NCBI GenBank assembly: GCA_016934265.1 | Contig: JAFGTF010000101.1 | Span: 1 to 39,813 of the forward strand | Direction of reading: 5' to 3' | DNA length: 39,813 nt | DNA from: Spirochaetota bacterium | GTDB lineage: Bacteria; Spirochaetota; B62-G9; DRHN01 | Shown here: one piece after another, positions 16,152 through 23,395 of the stretch | Layout of the letters: every line of letters begins with the position of its first letter | Numbering within the stretch: position 1 is the stretch's first letter | Translations under genes and position numbers: made by a program | Notes under the pieces: generated by a model | Database searches by the model: none | Seen by the model: only the letters and a program-made list of their open reading frames with translations | Told to the model about the DNA's origin: nothing

Positions 16152-16919
16152 ATGGCAAAGAATCCGAAGGTACTGTTTGCGGGGGAGGCCATCTATACCA
16201 CCCAGACGGTCTTCAAAGGAAGGAACCAATTTTCCATGGGCAGGTATTTCGAGCACGGCGGCTATTTCATAAAGGCGCTGGAAAAAAACGGCATCGAGTA
16301 CGACTACTGCCCCACCAACAAGGTCGCAGAGGAGTTCCCCTGGACCCTTGAAGATATGAAGAAGTACGACGTGATTGCGGTAAGCGATGTCGGCTGCGAT
16401 ACCTTTCTCGTTTCCCAGAGAACCATGGAGGGTGAGCGTACGCCGAACAGGCTGAGGCTGCTAGAACAATACGTTCTTGAAGGCGGCGGCTTCTTGATGT
16501 GGGGCGGCTACCTTTCATTCACCGGAATACACGGCAAGGCGTTCTTCAAGAGGACGCCGATCGAGAAACTCCTTCCGGTGGACCTGATGGATACGGACGA
16601 CCGTGTCGAGACTCCCGAAGGGTTTTTGCCTAAGATCGTCATGAAGGATCACCCTGTTCTGAACGGGGTGCCTGAGCCGTGGGAGGGATATTTCCTCTCC
16701 TACAACCGCCTCATACCGAAGAAGGAAGCCGATATCATTGCGGTCATCGAAGAGTATGACGACGACCCGTTCCTCGCGGCATGGGAGTATGGAAAGGGAC
16801 GGAGCATCGCATCAGCGGTCGACTGTGCCTATCACGGCGCGGCGCCTCGCTTTTTGAACTGGCGGCATACTGGCACTCTTTACGCCAATATGGTAAAATG
16901 GCTCGGCAGGGCCATCTGA
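16152..16919 (+). CDS. Class I glutamine-amidotransferase-like protein (PF07090 type)
   Basis: A 255-residue flavodoxin-like protein of the family often labelled putative glutamine amidotransferase. Visible blocks are KVLFAGEAIYTTQTVFKG, YDVIAVSDVGCDTFL, YVLEGGGFLMWGGYLSFTG, DHPVLNGVPEPWEGYFLSYN and WEYGKGRSIASAVDCAYH, typical of PF07090 and ThuA-like relatives. The GxCxG nucleophile of real amidotransferases is absent (SDVGCD instead), so glutaminase activity is doubtful and a carbohydrate- or ligand-binding role is as likely. It is 35 nt after the second methyltransferase with AGGAGG upstream, so it belongs to the LacI-controlled operon. Its role with methyl transfer is unexplained. Confidence 0.78.
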   Translation: MAKNPKVLFAGEAIYTTQTVFKGRNQFSMGRYFEHGGYFIKALEKNGIEYDYCPTNKVAEEFPWTLEDMKKYDVIAVSDVGCDTFLVSQRTMEGERTPNRLRLLEQYVLEGGGFLMWGGYLSFTGIHGKAFFKRTPIEKLLPVDLMDTDDRVETPEGFLPKIVMKDHPVLNGVPEPWEGYFLSYNRLIPKKEADIIAVIEEYDDDPFLAAWEYGKGRSIASAVDCAYHGAAPRFLNWRHTGTLYANMVKWLGRAI

Positions 16920-16991
16920 GCCTGCGCTGTACCGTCTCGCCGGACAAGAAACCGGGGCGTGGAAGGGGTCCTTTTGAAGAGGCTTTCCTCA

Positions 16992-17603
16992 ATGAATGCA
17001 TTTATCCTCGGAGGAGGTATATCCACGAGGATGAAGGTCGACAAGGCGTTTCTCGAGTTTCAGGGGAAACGCCTGATCGATATTACCATCCGTTGCACTG
17101 CGGGCCTTTTCGAGAAGGTATATCTCGTGGGAAGAGAGTATACGCATCCTCTCCTCGCCGGGAGCTTCGAAGACTCCGTCAAGGGCATAGGACCGCTCGG
17201 CGGTATCTTATCCGCACTTCAAAAAACCGACATGGAATATAACTTTTTTGTAGGGGTGGACTACCCCCATATATCGCAGGAGCTCATTCTCCATGTCGCA
17301 TCGAAGCTTACCGAATCCTCATCCAAGTACGACGGCTGCATTCCCGTCGCGCCCGACGGTTTTCATCCCCTTTTCGCATTCTACGGGAAGGCCTGTCTCG
17401 ATGCGGTGAAACGGTGTATCGCCGCCGGCGACTACCGGGTACGATGTATCAGCCGAAACTCCAGGATACTCCTCCTCTCGCTCGCGGAAAGCCTTGATAA
17501 AGACCGGCTTATGCGGGCACAAAAAAGCCTCGTCAATATCAATGACCATGAGGACCTTTCACGCCTTAGGGATCAAGGCTTAGACGATAAAAAAAAGATA
17601 TAA
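16992..17603 (+). CDS. mobA: MobA-like nucleotidyltransferase (molybdenum cofactor guanylyltransferase family)
   Basis: A 203-residue protein with the nucleotidyltransferase signature FILGGGISTRMKVDKAFLEF, GIGPLGGILSAL and the metal-site VGVDYPHIS, as in MobA, which joins GMP to molybdopterin. The start at 16992 follows GAAGAGG by ten bases; an in-frame GTG at 16959 is the alternative. The 72-nt gap to the preceding gene has no clear terminator, so it may be cotranscribed. No other molybdenum genes are present. A role in attaching a nucleotide to another cofactor or sugar cannot be excluded, since the fold is shared with CobY and sugar-phosphate nucleotidyltransferases. Confidence 0.78.
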   Translation: MNAFILGGGISTRMKVDKAFLEFQGKRLIDITIRCTAGLFEKVYLVGREYTHPLLAGSFEDSVKGIGPLGGILSALQKTDMEYNFFVGVDYPHISQELILHVASKLTESSSKYDGCIPVAPDGFHPLFAFYGKACLDAVKRCIAAGDYRVRCISRNSRILLLSLAESLDKDRLMRAQKSLVNINDHEDLSRLRDQGLDDKKKI

Positions 17604-17670
17604 ATTCGATAAAGGTTTATTCCCATGTGTCGACACTAAAAATGAAAGTCTAGCAAATATGGAGAGATCC

Positions 17671-17904
17671 ATGGTAACAACGATTTCAGACAAGGTTACC
17701 ATTCAGGACTTTTTCCCGCTGCCCGATAAGGGGCTGGCGGAGGAATCCGGGAGGCATGTACCGAAGGTGAAGATGCGGACCGACGAGAGCGGAAACCCCG
17801 TCGTCGTTTCGAAGGATTTCATCCTGAGCCTTCTCTCGCTCGCCATCGGTAAGCCCTTTTTCCTTGATGGAAACCTTGGACAGAGTGTCGACGTAAGAAT
17901 CTGA
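17671..17904 (+). CDS. Small conserved-looking protein of unknown function
   Basis: A 77-residue acidic soluble protein without signal or membrane segment. GGAGAG lies just ahead of the ATG at 17671; the alternative ATG at 17659 overlaps that site. Its C-terminal half (NPVVVSKDFILSLLSLAIGKPFFLDG) looks structured. It is a single-gene unit: a 10-bp palindrome GTGTCGACAC (17627-17636) lies upstream and a perfect terminator follows 27 nt after the stop, which argues that the frame is really expressed. I do not recognise the family. Confidence 0.6.
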   Translation: MVTTISDKVTIQDFFPLPDKGLAEESGRHVPKVKMRTDESGNPVVVSKDFILSLLSLAIGKPFFLDGNLGQSVDVRI

Positions 17905-17931
17905 AGCACGCAGCGTGATTATACATACAGG

Positions 17932-17965
17932 GCTCTTCCCATATCGTATGGGAGGAGCTTTTTTT
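17932..17965 (+). terminator. Terminator of the 77-residue protein gene
   Basis: 11-bp stem with one G-T pair (17932-17942 with 17948-17958), a 5-nt loop and seven T residues. The -35 box of the next promoter begins two bases further on. Confidence 0.88.
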
Positions 17966-17966
17966 C

Positions 17967-17994
17967 TTGTAATCTCATTATAAAATGCTACTAT
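17967..17994 (+). promoter_or_regulatory. Promoter of the TPR/NHL/VWA operon, leaderless type
   Basis: TTGTAA (17967-17972), a 16-nt spacer, TACTAT (17989-17994). The expected start of transcription (about 18001) lies only a few bases before the ATG at 18006, and no ribosome site fits between. Confidence 0.45.
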
Positions 17995-18005
17995 TGTGTA
18001 AAAAA

Positions 18006-20054
18006 ATGAGCCCGCAATATCACAACACACCATGCCGGAAACGTTGTTTTATCATATCACTACTCCTCTTTTCGCTGTTATGCGGGTCTCTTTTCGCCGA
18101 TGAGACAGCCTCTTCTTCTGTGGACGAACGGTTTAAAAGGGGTGTCGCTCATTTCAACAGAAAAGAATACGAGGCGTCGATCGAGCTGTTCAGGGGGGCG
18201 CTGGGAAAGACGCCGGACGACCGCCGTGTGAGGTATTTTCTCGCCCTCGCATACTTTTTAGCGGGGTTCGAGGAGAATGCCCTCTTCGAGCTCGACACCC
18301 TCGTTAAGAGCGGCGGCCCGGACGCCGTACTCGAGAACCTCGTCTCATACCTTTATAAAAAACAGTTCCTTCTCGGAGGAGGGAGGACCGACGAAGGGTA
18401 TGCGGTGGGAATGGCGATCAAGGGCAACCCCTTGGGCAAATACGTCCTGTCCAGGGTGACGGGGATAGACGTCGACCGGTCCGGCGACGTTTACGCCTGC
18501 GGGTTCGGTTCGAAACTCGCTCTGAAGATATCGAGCGAGGGCAAGCCGCTCTTCTCTTTCACCTCACCGAAGATACGTCACGGAAGGCTGTACGATATCG
18601 TAGCCGGCGGGCCCGTCGGCGACTCCGTCGTGTATATCTCGGATTATACGAACGACACCATATACAAATTCACCTCCGAAGGAGAGTACCTCGGCAGTAT
18701 CGGCTCCTCGGGTCTCTCGGAGGGAAGCCTATACGGGCCCACCTCTCTAGCCCTCGACGGTGACGGCAATCTCTACGTTATAGACAGCGGAAACATGCGG
18801 GTGCAGAAGTTTTCCCCGGAAGGAAGGCTTCTTCTCGTGTTCGGCCGTGAAGGTGAAAAAGAGGGCGACTTCATCCACCCTTGCGGCATCGCGATCGACG
18901 CCTGGGGAAGCATTTACGTTTCAGACCGGGAAAAAAAGACGATATACCGATATGACAGAAGCGGGAACTTTCTCTCCCTGCTCGGCGGCAAAACTCTTTT
19001 CGGTCCCTACGGTCTATCCTGTACGGATGACAACCGTCTTCTCGTTTGCGACGATTCCCGGATCCTGTCGTTCGATATCACACACTCGGTGTGGAGAGAG
19101 GTTCAGACCGGGAAAAAGCTCGGAAGGGTCATGGACGTGAAGATCGACTCTTTAGGACAGCTCTATGCGTGCGACTTCGAAAACGACGAAGTGGTACAGT
19201 TCATCCCGAAATCCGAAAAATACAGAAACCTCAACATCCTCCTTAACAGGGTCGACACCTCGAACTATCCTACCGTCGTATACTATACGACCGTGCTCTC
19301 GGCGGACGGTCTGCCGCTTTCTGGGCTCGGACCTTCCCATTTCCTTTGCCGTATCGGCGGCGGCGTGGTGGGGAGGATCGATCTTTCGTATACCTCTGTC
19401 CGGGATTCGAGAACCACAATCCTCGTGATCGTTGACAAGTCGCTTTCCATGCGCGGTTACGAGCAGGATATAGGCCGCTTCATGCGGGGTTTTCTCGGCG
19501 GCCTCGATCCGGCCGACGAGGTTTCAGTAATCGGTTTCGATAATACCACACGTATACTGTCTCCCTTTACCTCTTCGAGGATCACCTCGGCGAATGCGAT
19601 AACGGACCCCGTATACGGCGAGGGAAGGGCGTTCGACCGCGCCTTACGCATGGGGATAGATCTGCTGAACAAGGAGTTCTACAAAAAGGCGGTTGTTTTC
19701 GTGACAGACGGCTCGCTGGGAAAAGACTCCTTTCTCACATACTCCTTCGAGGCGTGTAAGAATTACGCAGCCAATAACGGTATTCCCGTATACGTACTGA
19801 GCTTCGGGGGGAAAAACGAGGCGATGCTGGACTATCTGGCGCGGAGCACGGGCGGCCGGTTCTACGACGTCATCCACTCCAACGAGGCCCCCTATCTGTA
19901 TGATACGATCAAGTCCTACCGGTCTCCCGAATACGTCATATACTTCTCCGACGTCTATGACGAAAAGCTCCAAGGACTGTATATCGACGCCGAAATAGAG
20001 GTCGATTACAGCGGCAGAATCGGAAAGAACCGACTCGGATTCATTTATCCCTGA
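18006..20054 (+). CDS. Secreted TPR / NHL-repeat propeller / VWA-domain protein
   Basis: About 682 residues in four parts. A signal peptide (FIISLLLFSLLCGSLFA) is followed by a short TPR pair (FKRGVAHFNRKEYEASIELF, VRYFLALAYFLAGFEENAL), then at about 130-400 a beta-propeller of NHL-type repeats (GDSVVYISDYTNDTIYKF, GDGNLYVIDSGNMRVQKF, WGSIYVSDREKKTIYRY). The C-terminus is a von Willebrand A domain with an intact metal-site motif VDKSLSM (DxSxS) and VVFVTDGS. The mature protein would act in the periplasm or at the surface, presumably in binding or assembly. The ATG at 18006 is used; one at 17985 would overlap the promoter. pcm follows after 27 nt, forming an operon. Confidence 0.85.
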   Translation: MSPQYHNTPCRKRCFIISLLLFSLLCGSLFADETASSSVDERFKRGVAHFNRKEYEASIELFRGALGKTPDDRRVRYFLALAYFLAGFEENALFELDTLVKSGGPDAVLENLVSYLYKKQFLLGGGRTDEGYAVGMAIKGNPLGKYVLSRVTGIDVDRSGDVYACGFGSKLALKISSEGKPLFSFTSPKIRHGRLYDIVAGGPVGDSVVYISDYTNDTIYKFTSEGEYLGSIGSSGLSEGSLYGPTSLALDGDGNLYVIDSGNMRVQKFSPEGRLLLVFGREGEKEGDFIHPCGIAIDAWGSIYVSDREKKTIYRYDRSGNFLSLLGGKTLFGPYGLSCTDDNRLLVCDDSRILSFDITHSVWREVQTGKKLGRVMDVKIDSLGQLYACDFENDEVVQFIPKSEKYRNLNILLNRVDTSNYPTVVYYTTVLSADGLPLSGLGPSHFLCRIGGGVVGRIDLSYTSVRDSRTTILVIVDKSLSMRGYEQDIGRFMRGFLGGLDPADEVSVIGFDNTTRILSPFTSSRITSANAITDPVYGEGRAFDRALRMGIDLLNKEFYKKAVVFVTDGSLGKDSFLTYSFEACKNYAANNGIPVYVLSFGGKNEAMLDYLARSTGGRFYDVIHSNEAPYLYDTIKSYRSPEYVIYFSDVYDEKLQGLYIDAEIEVDYSGRIGKNRLGFIYP

Positions 20055-20081
20055 AGACCCGGCATAAGCGCAGGATGGTGT

Positions 20082-20732
20082 ATGGTTTTCAACGGTACAA
20101 AAGAGGCCGAACGCCTCATACGAGATGAACTCATCCCTTCCGGGATTACCGACGAGAGGGTGCTCGACGCCCTGCGGAAGGTAAAGCGCGAGCTTTTCAT
20201 CCCTCAGTCGCTGAGAGACAAGGCGTACGGCAACTACCCGCTCCCGATCGGGGAAAACCAGACGATATCCCAGCCCTATATCGTCGCGTTGATGACGCAG
20301 GCGCTCGATATCAAGCGGGACAACACGGTGCTCGAGATCGGGACCGGATCCGGGTATCAGGCGGCGATACTCGCCAGGCTCGCGTCCACCGTATACACGA
20401 TAGAGCGCATAGAAAGCCTTCTAATGAAGGCGAGGACCAACCTCTACAGCCAGGGTTACCGAAATATCTTTCTCATCGGTGGAGACGGCACCGCTGGCTT
20501 GCCCGAATACGCACCGTTCGACAGGATCATCGTCACCGCCGCGGCGCCGAAGGTTCCCGAGACGTTGTTGGAACAGCTGAAGAACGGAGGCAAGCTCGTC
20601 GTTCCCGTAGGCGGCAGGCATGTTCAGGACCTGAAGCTCGTGGAAAAGGCGAAGAACGGCAGAATATACAAACAATCGCTGTGCGGCTGCAGGTTCGTAC
20701 CCCTGATCGGTAAAAACGGCTGGAAGGATTGA
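20082..20732 (+). CDS. pcm: Protein-L-isoaspartate O-methyltransferase
   Basis: A 216-residue SAM-dependent enzyme that methylates isoaspartyl residues and so starts repair of aged proteins. It has the family blocks NQTISQPYIVALMTQAL (substrate loop), VLEIGTGSGYQAAILA (SAM motif I), VYTIERIESL, GDGTAGLPEYAPFDRIIVTAA and LKNGGKLVVPVG. Length is normal. It lies between two secreted TPR proteins, 27 nt after the first, and its stop is two bases from the ATG of the next, so it is translated from the same message. Nothing suggests secretion of the enzyme itself. Confidence 0.95.
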   Translation: MVFNGTKEAERLIRDELIPSGITDERVLDALRKVKRELFIPQSLRDKAYGNYPLPIGENQTISQPYIVALMTQALDIKRDNTVLEIGTGSGYQAAILARLASTVYTIERIESLLMKARTNLYSQGYRNIFLIGGDGTAGLPEYAPFDRIIVTAAAPKVPETLLEQLKNGGKLVVPVGGRHVQDLKLVEKAKNGRIYKQSLCGCRFVPLIGKNGWKD

Positions 20733-20734
20733 CC

Positions 20735-22780
20735 ATGCGAAAAAGAGTTCTCATCCTCATGGTCGCACTGATGCTTGTGGCTCCCTTCTATCGGGCGTCG
20801 GCACAGAGCGACCTGCTTCGAAAGCTTTCGGACGGGCTCAAAAAGGAGCAGGAGGGCGATTACATTACGGCTATATACATATACCACGGAATATTGCGTG
20901 AAAACAGCTACTTCCTCGACGCAAAGATCGCCTTAGCCCGGGCCTACCGGAAAACGGGGAACCTCCATGAAAGCGAAACTCTGCTCCGAGAGGCTCTGCT
21001 GCAGGATGAAAGATCGGTGGAAACGATGAACCTCCTCGGCCGCGTGCTGATATCGCTCGGGAAGCTCGACGAGGCGGAACAGATCTTTGCACGCGCGCTC
21101 GCTTTGAAGCCGGTAAACATAGAGACGCAGTACGGTATCGCGGACCTCAAGCGGGAACAGGGCGACTATGACGGGGCGATAGCAATATACAACGGGCTTC
21201 TCAAGATCTACCCCCAGGACGTGTGGACGTATATACATCTCGGAACGGCCTATACCCAGATCGGCGAGATGCGAAAGGCGGGCGGCTTCTTCAGAAAGGC
21301 CGTCTCCCTGGACAGCACGTCACCCTGGACTCACATCAATCTCGCCCGGCACTACTACATGATGGGTATCCTCGCCGCGCAAAACGGCGAACGACCTTTG
21401 GATAAAAGCCTGGGGGCACCCTATTTGGATGCCGCAATCTTTGAAGCCGAGACGGCAAAAACGATCGACGGGTCGGTTGCCGATTCCTACGACATACTCT
21501 CTTCCGTGTATTTCTATACCGGAGAGTACGGGGAGGCGCTCAAGTACTACGGCAGGATGATAGAAGACGCACAAAACCGCTTTTCGAGCTCATCCGGGGC
21601 GAGCCTCGCGATAAAACTGTACGAAACGGGGTTCTGCTACGAAATGCTGCGTAGATACGAGGACGCGGCGGAACAGTACAAAAAGGCGCTCGAAAAGCGG
21701 ATCGACGACGATGTAGCGAGATTCAGGCTCGAAAACCTCGTTCTTTCCATGCGTAGGGAGAGCCTGTCGGATCCGTACCGGGTCGAGCTCTCCAACGAGC
21801 AGCTTGCCCTCGCGCGGGCGCTTTCCGAAAAGTTCATCATGGACAAGGCGTTTTTTCACTACAAGCGCGCGGTACGGCTCGATCCACTCGATCCGAACAA
21901 ACGACTCGAGCTCGCCGAGCATTACCGGACGAGGGGGCTCTTCGAGCTTTATCTGCATGAGCTTCGTGACATCGTTCGCGATACGCTCGATATCGACACG
22001 GTCGATCTGAACGACAGGATAGAGATATATGAAAACAGGGTTTCGAAAAACCTCGCCGCACGGTGGAAGGTGTCGCAGTACGGGCTCGACGAGTCCGATC
22101 GCGGCTACGTACCCAAAACAACGGTCCGTATCGCCGTGTTCGACGCCTTCGGCCACAGAATGGTGCCGACGGAAGACGTCATACACAAGCGTCTCTCGAA
22201 GACGATATCCGAAATGCTCTTTTTCATGCTCGGGTACTATCCCAAGATCGAGACGGTCTATTACGAAGGCATGATCGGCGCGCCCGAAGAGGCGCTGAAA
22301 GCCGCCCGCAAGCTCGAAGTGGATTACTACGTAACCGGAACCGTCACGGAAAAGGAGGACTCGCTCGAGCTGACCGCATACCTTAACTCCGGCTTCAACG
22401 GAAGGACGGTCCACTCTGTTACCACCTACTATACGGGAAACGAAAAGTTGTTCAACTGCGTGTTCTCCGTTGCGAAGGAAATAGACGGGGCGGTCGGGTT
22501 GCGAGGCCTTATCGTACGGCTCTCTGGCAGCAGGGCATTGATAAACCTCGGCTCGGTTCATGGGGTGGAAAAAGAGATGATGTTTCTCATCTTCAGGGAG
22601 CGCGGCCTGACGCGCGACCCCGAAACGGGGGAGTATTCCTACGACCCGGATATATCGCTCGGGAGGCTTACCGTCACCTCGACCGATGAGACGGTTTCCG
22701 AGGGGACCTACGAATTCTTCGGCCTCCATAACCGGGTCAACGTATACGACAGCGTGGTGCTCACAGAGGAAAAGAAATAA
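20735..22780 (+). CDS. Secreted TPR protein with CsgG/FlgT-like C-terminal domains
   Basis: 681 residues. Signal peptide 1-23 (LILMVALMLVAPFYRASA), then about eight tetratricopeptide repeats (roughly 35-330, for example GDYITAIYIYHGILRENSYF, GKLDEAEQIFARALALKP). From about 455 a TolB/CsgG-like domain follows (TTVRIAVFDAFG, MLGYYPKIETVYYE, LEVDYYVTGTVTEKEDSLEL). The last 110 residues (LINLGSVHGVEKEMMFLIFRERG, LGRLTVTSTDETVSEG) resemble the FlgT C-terminal module. This suggests a periplasmic scaffold. The ATG at 20735 is two bases after the pcm stop. The gene ends directly on repeat copy 2, with no terminator of its own visible. Confidence 0.82.
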   Translation: MRKRVLILMVALMLVAPFYRASAQSDLLRKLSDGLKKEQEGDYITAIYIYHGILRENSYFLDAKIALARAYRKTGNLHESETLLREALLQDERSVETMNLLGRVLISLGKLDEAEQIFARALALKPVNIETQYGIADLKREQGDYDGAIAIYNGLLKIYPQDVWTYIHLGTAYTQIGEMRKAGGFFRKAVSLDSTSPWTHINLARHYYMMGILAAQNGERPLDKSLGAPYLDAAIFEAETAKTIDGSVADSYDILSSVYFYTGEYGEALKYYGRMIEDAQNRFSSSSGASLAIKLYETGFCYEMLRRYEDAAEQYKKALEKRIDDDVARFRLENLVLSMRRESLSDPYRVELSNEQLALARALSEKFIMDKAFFHYKRAVRLDPLDPNKRLELAEHYRTRGLFELYLHELRDIVRDTLDIDTVDLNDRIEIYENRVSKNLAARWKVSQYGLDESDRGYVPKTTVRIAVFDAFGHRMVPTEDVIHKRLSKTISEMLFFMLGYYPKIETVYYEGMIGAPEEALKAARKLEVDYYVTGTVTEKEDSLELTAYLNSGFNGRTVHSVTTYYTGNEKLFNCVFSVAKEIDGAVGLRGLIVRLSGSRALINLGSVHGVEKEMMFLIFRERGLTRDPETGEYSYDPDISLGRLTVTSTDETVSEGTYEFFGLHNRVNVYDSVVLTEEKK

Positions 22781-23028
22781 GGATCTTCTCCAATATCGTT
22801 GCTGATATATGATCATCAATCACGCGAATTATTAGTAGGGCAAAGGGTAAAAGCTCTTTATTTTTGTTTTCTATTTGTCCCATTTCTGTACTTATATTAG
22901 AAAACCTCACTATAGATTATACAATAATTTTTAAAGTGCTATTGCCGTAAAAACAGTATTCGATGTGGAAAAGAGCCTTCTTTTTTACAATACACGTTTA
23001 TCCTTATCAACTAATCTAAAGAAGAACC
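22781..23028 (+). repeat. Dispersed AT-rich repeat, copy 2 (MITE-like)
   Basis: 248 bp, same orientation as 9332-9580. Its first base follows the TAA of the TPR gene. The left end GGATCTTCTCCAA is identical to copy 1; the right end AAAGAAGAACC is a weaker inverted match (9 of 13). The internal hairpin of copy 1 is partly lost (GGGCAAA, and ATTTTT for AGCTTT), while the segments around ATTGCCGTAAAAACAGTATT and ACAATACACGTTTATCC are unchanged. No coding capacity. Again lies between convergent genes. Confidence 0.8.
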
Positions 23029-23395
23029 GGAAATAACAACAATCAAATCAGCTCTTGACGCGTAGTAATGGATAGTACGACGACACTGCATGAATCCTCT
23101 ATAATGAATGTCCATCCATGCGGAAGCAGCAGGAAGCATACCATACGGATACCGCTTGAGTGTGTTGTCCCGCGGTCTTGCAGTAATCCGTATCGGTTGA
23201 ATGAAAAATCAGGTAGTAGGAAGCATAATTACAATAACCGGATGGAAAACACCATAGTAGAGATTTTCAGCAATATACCCGACTGTATATGACTCCGCAT
23301 GCGGATGTAAAATCGGTTCGAAGATACCACGGATCTCGAGCCCCTGCGTATTCCACCCTGCTTCAGGCTTCCACCTTTGTGTCCCGCAGCGGTCC
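23029..23395. other. Gene-free stretch after repeat copy 2
   Basis: No believable coding frame. ATACGGAT (23143-23150) pairs with ATCCGTAT (23186-23193) across 35 nt, and AGGAAGCATA occurs twice (23131-23140 and about 23218-23227). A TATAAT lies near 23099 without a good -35. It may hold a small RNA or decayed DNA. Confidence 0.35.

Noticed and set aside
16152-16919. True glutamine amidotransferase
   Set aside because: The GxCxG nucleophile is missing, so only a GATase1-like fold is claimed.
21590-22819. 409-residue minus-strand frame opposite the TPR protein
   Set aside because: Antisense shadow that crosses into the repeat; no family features.
23068-23292. 74-residue plus-strand frame after repeat copy 2
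   Set aside because: No ribosome site, no recognisable composition, and interrupted by the inverted repeat structure.
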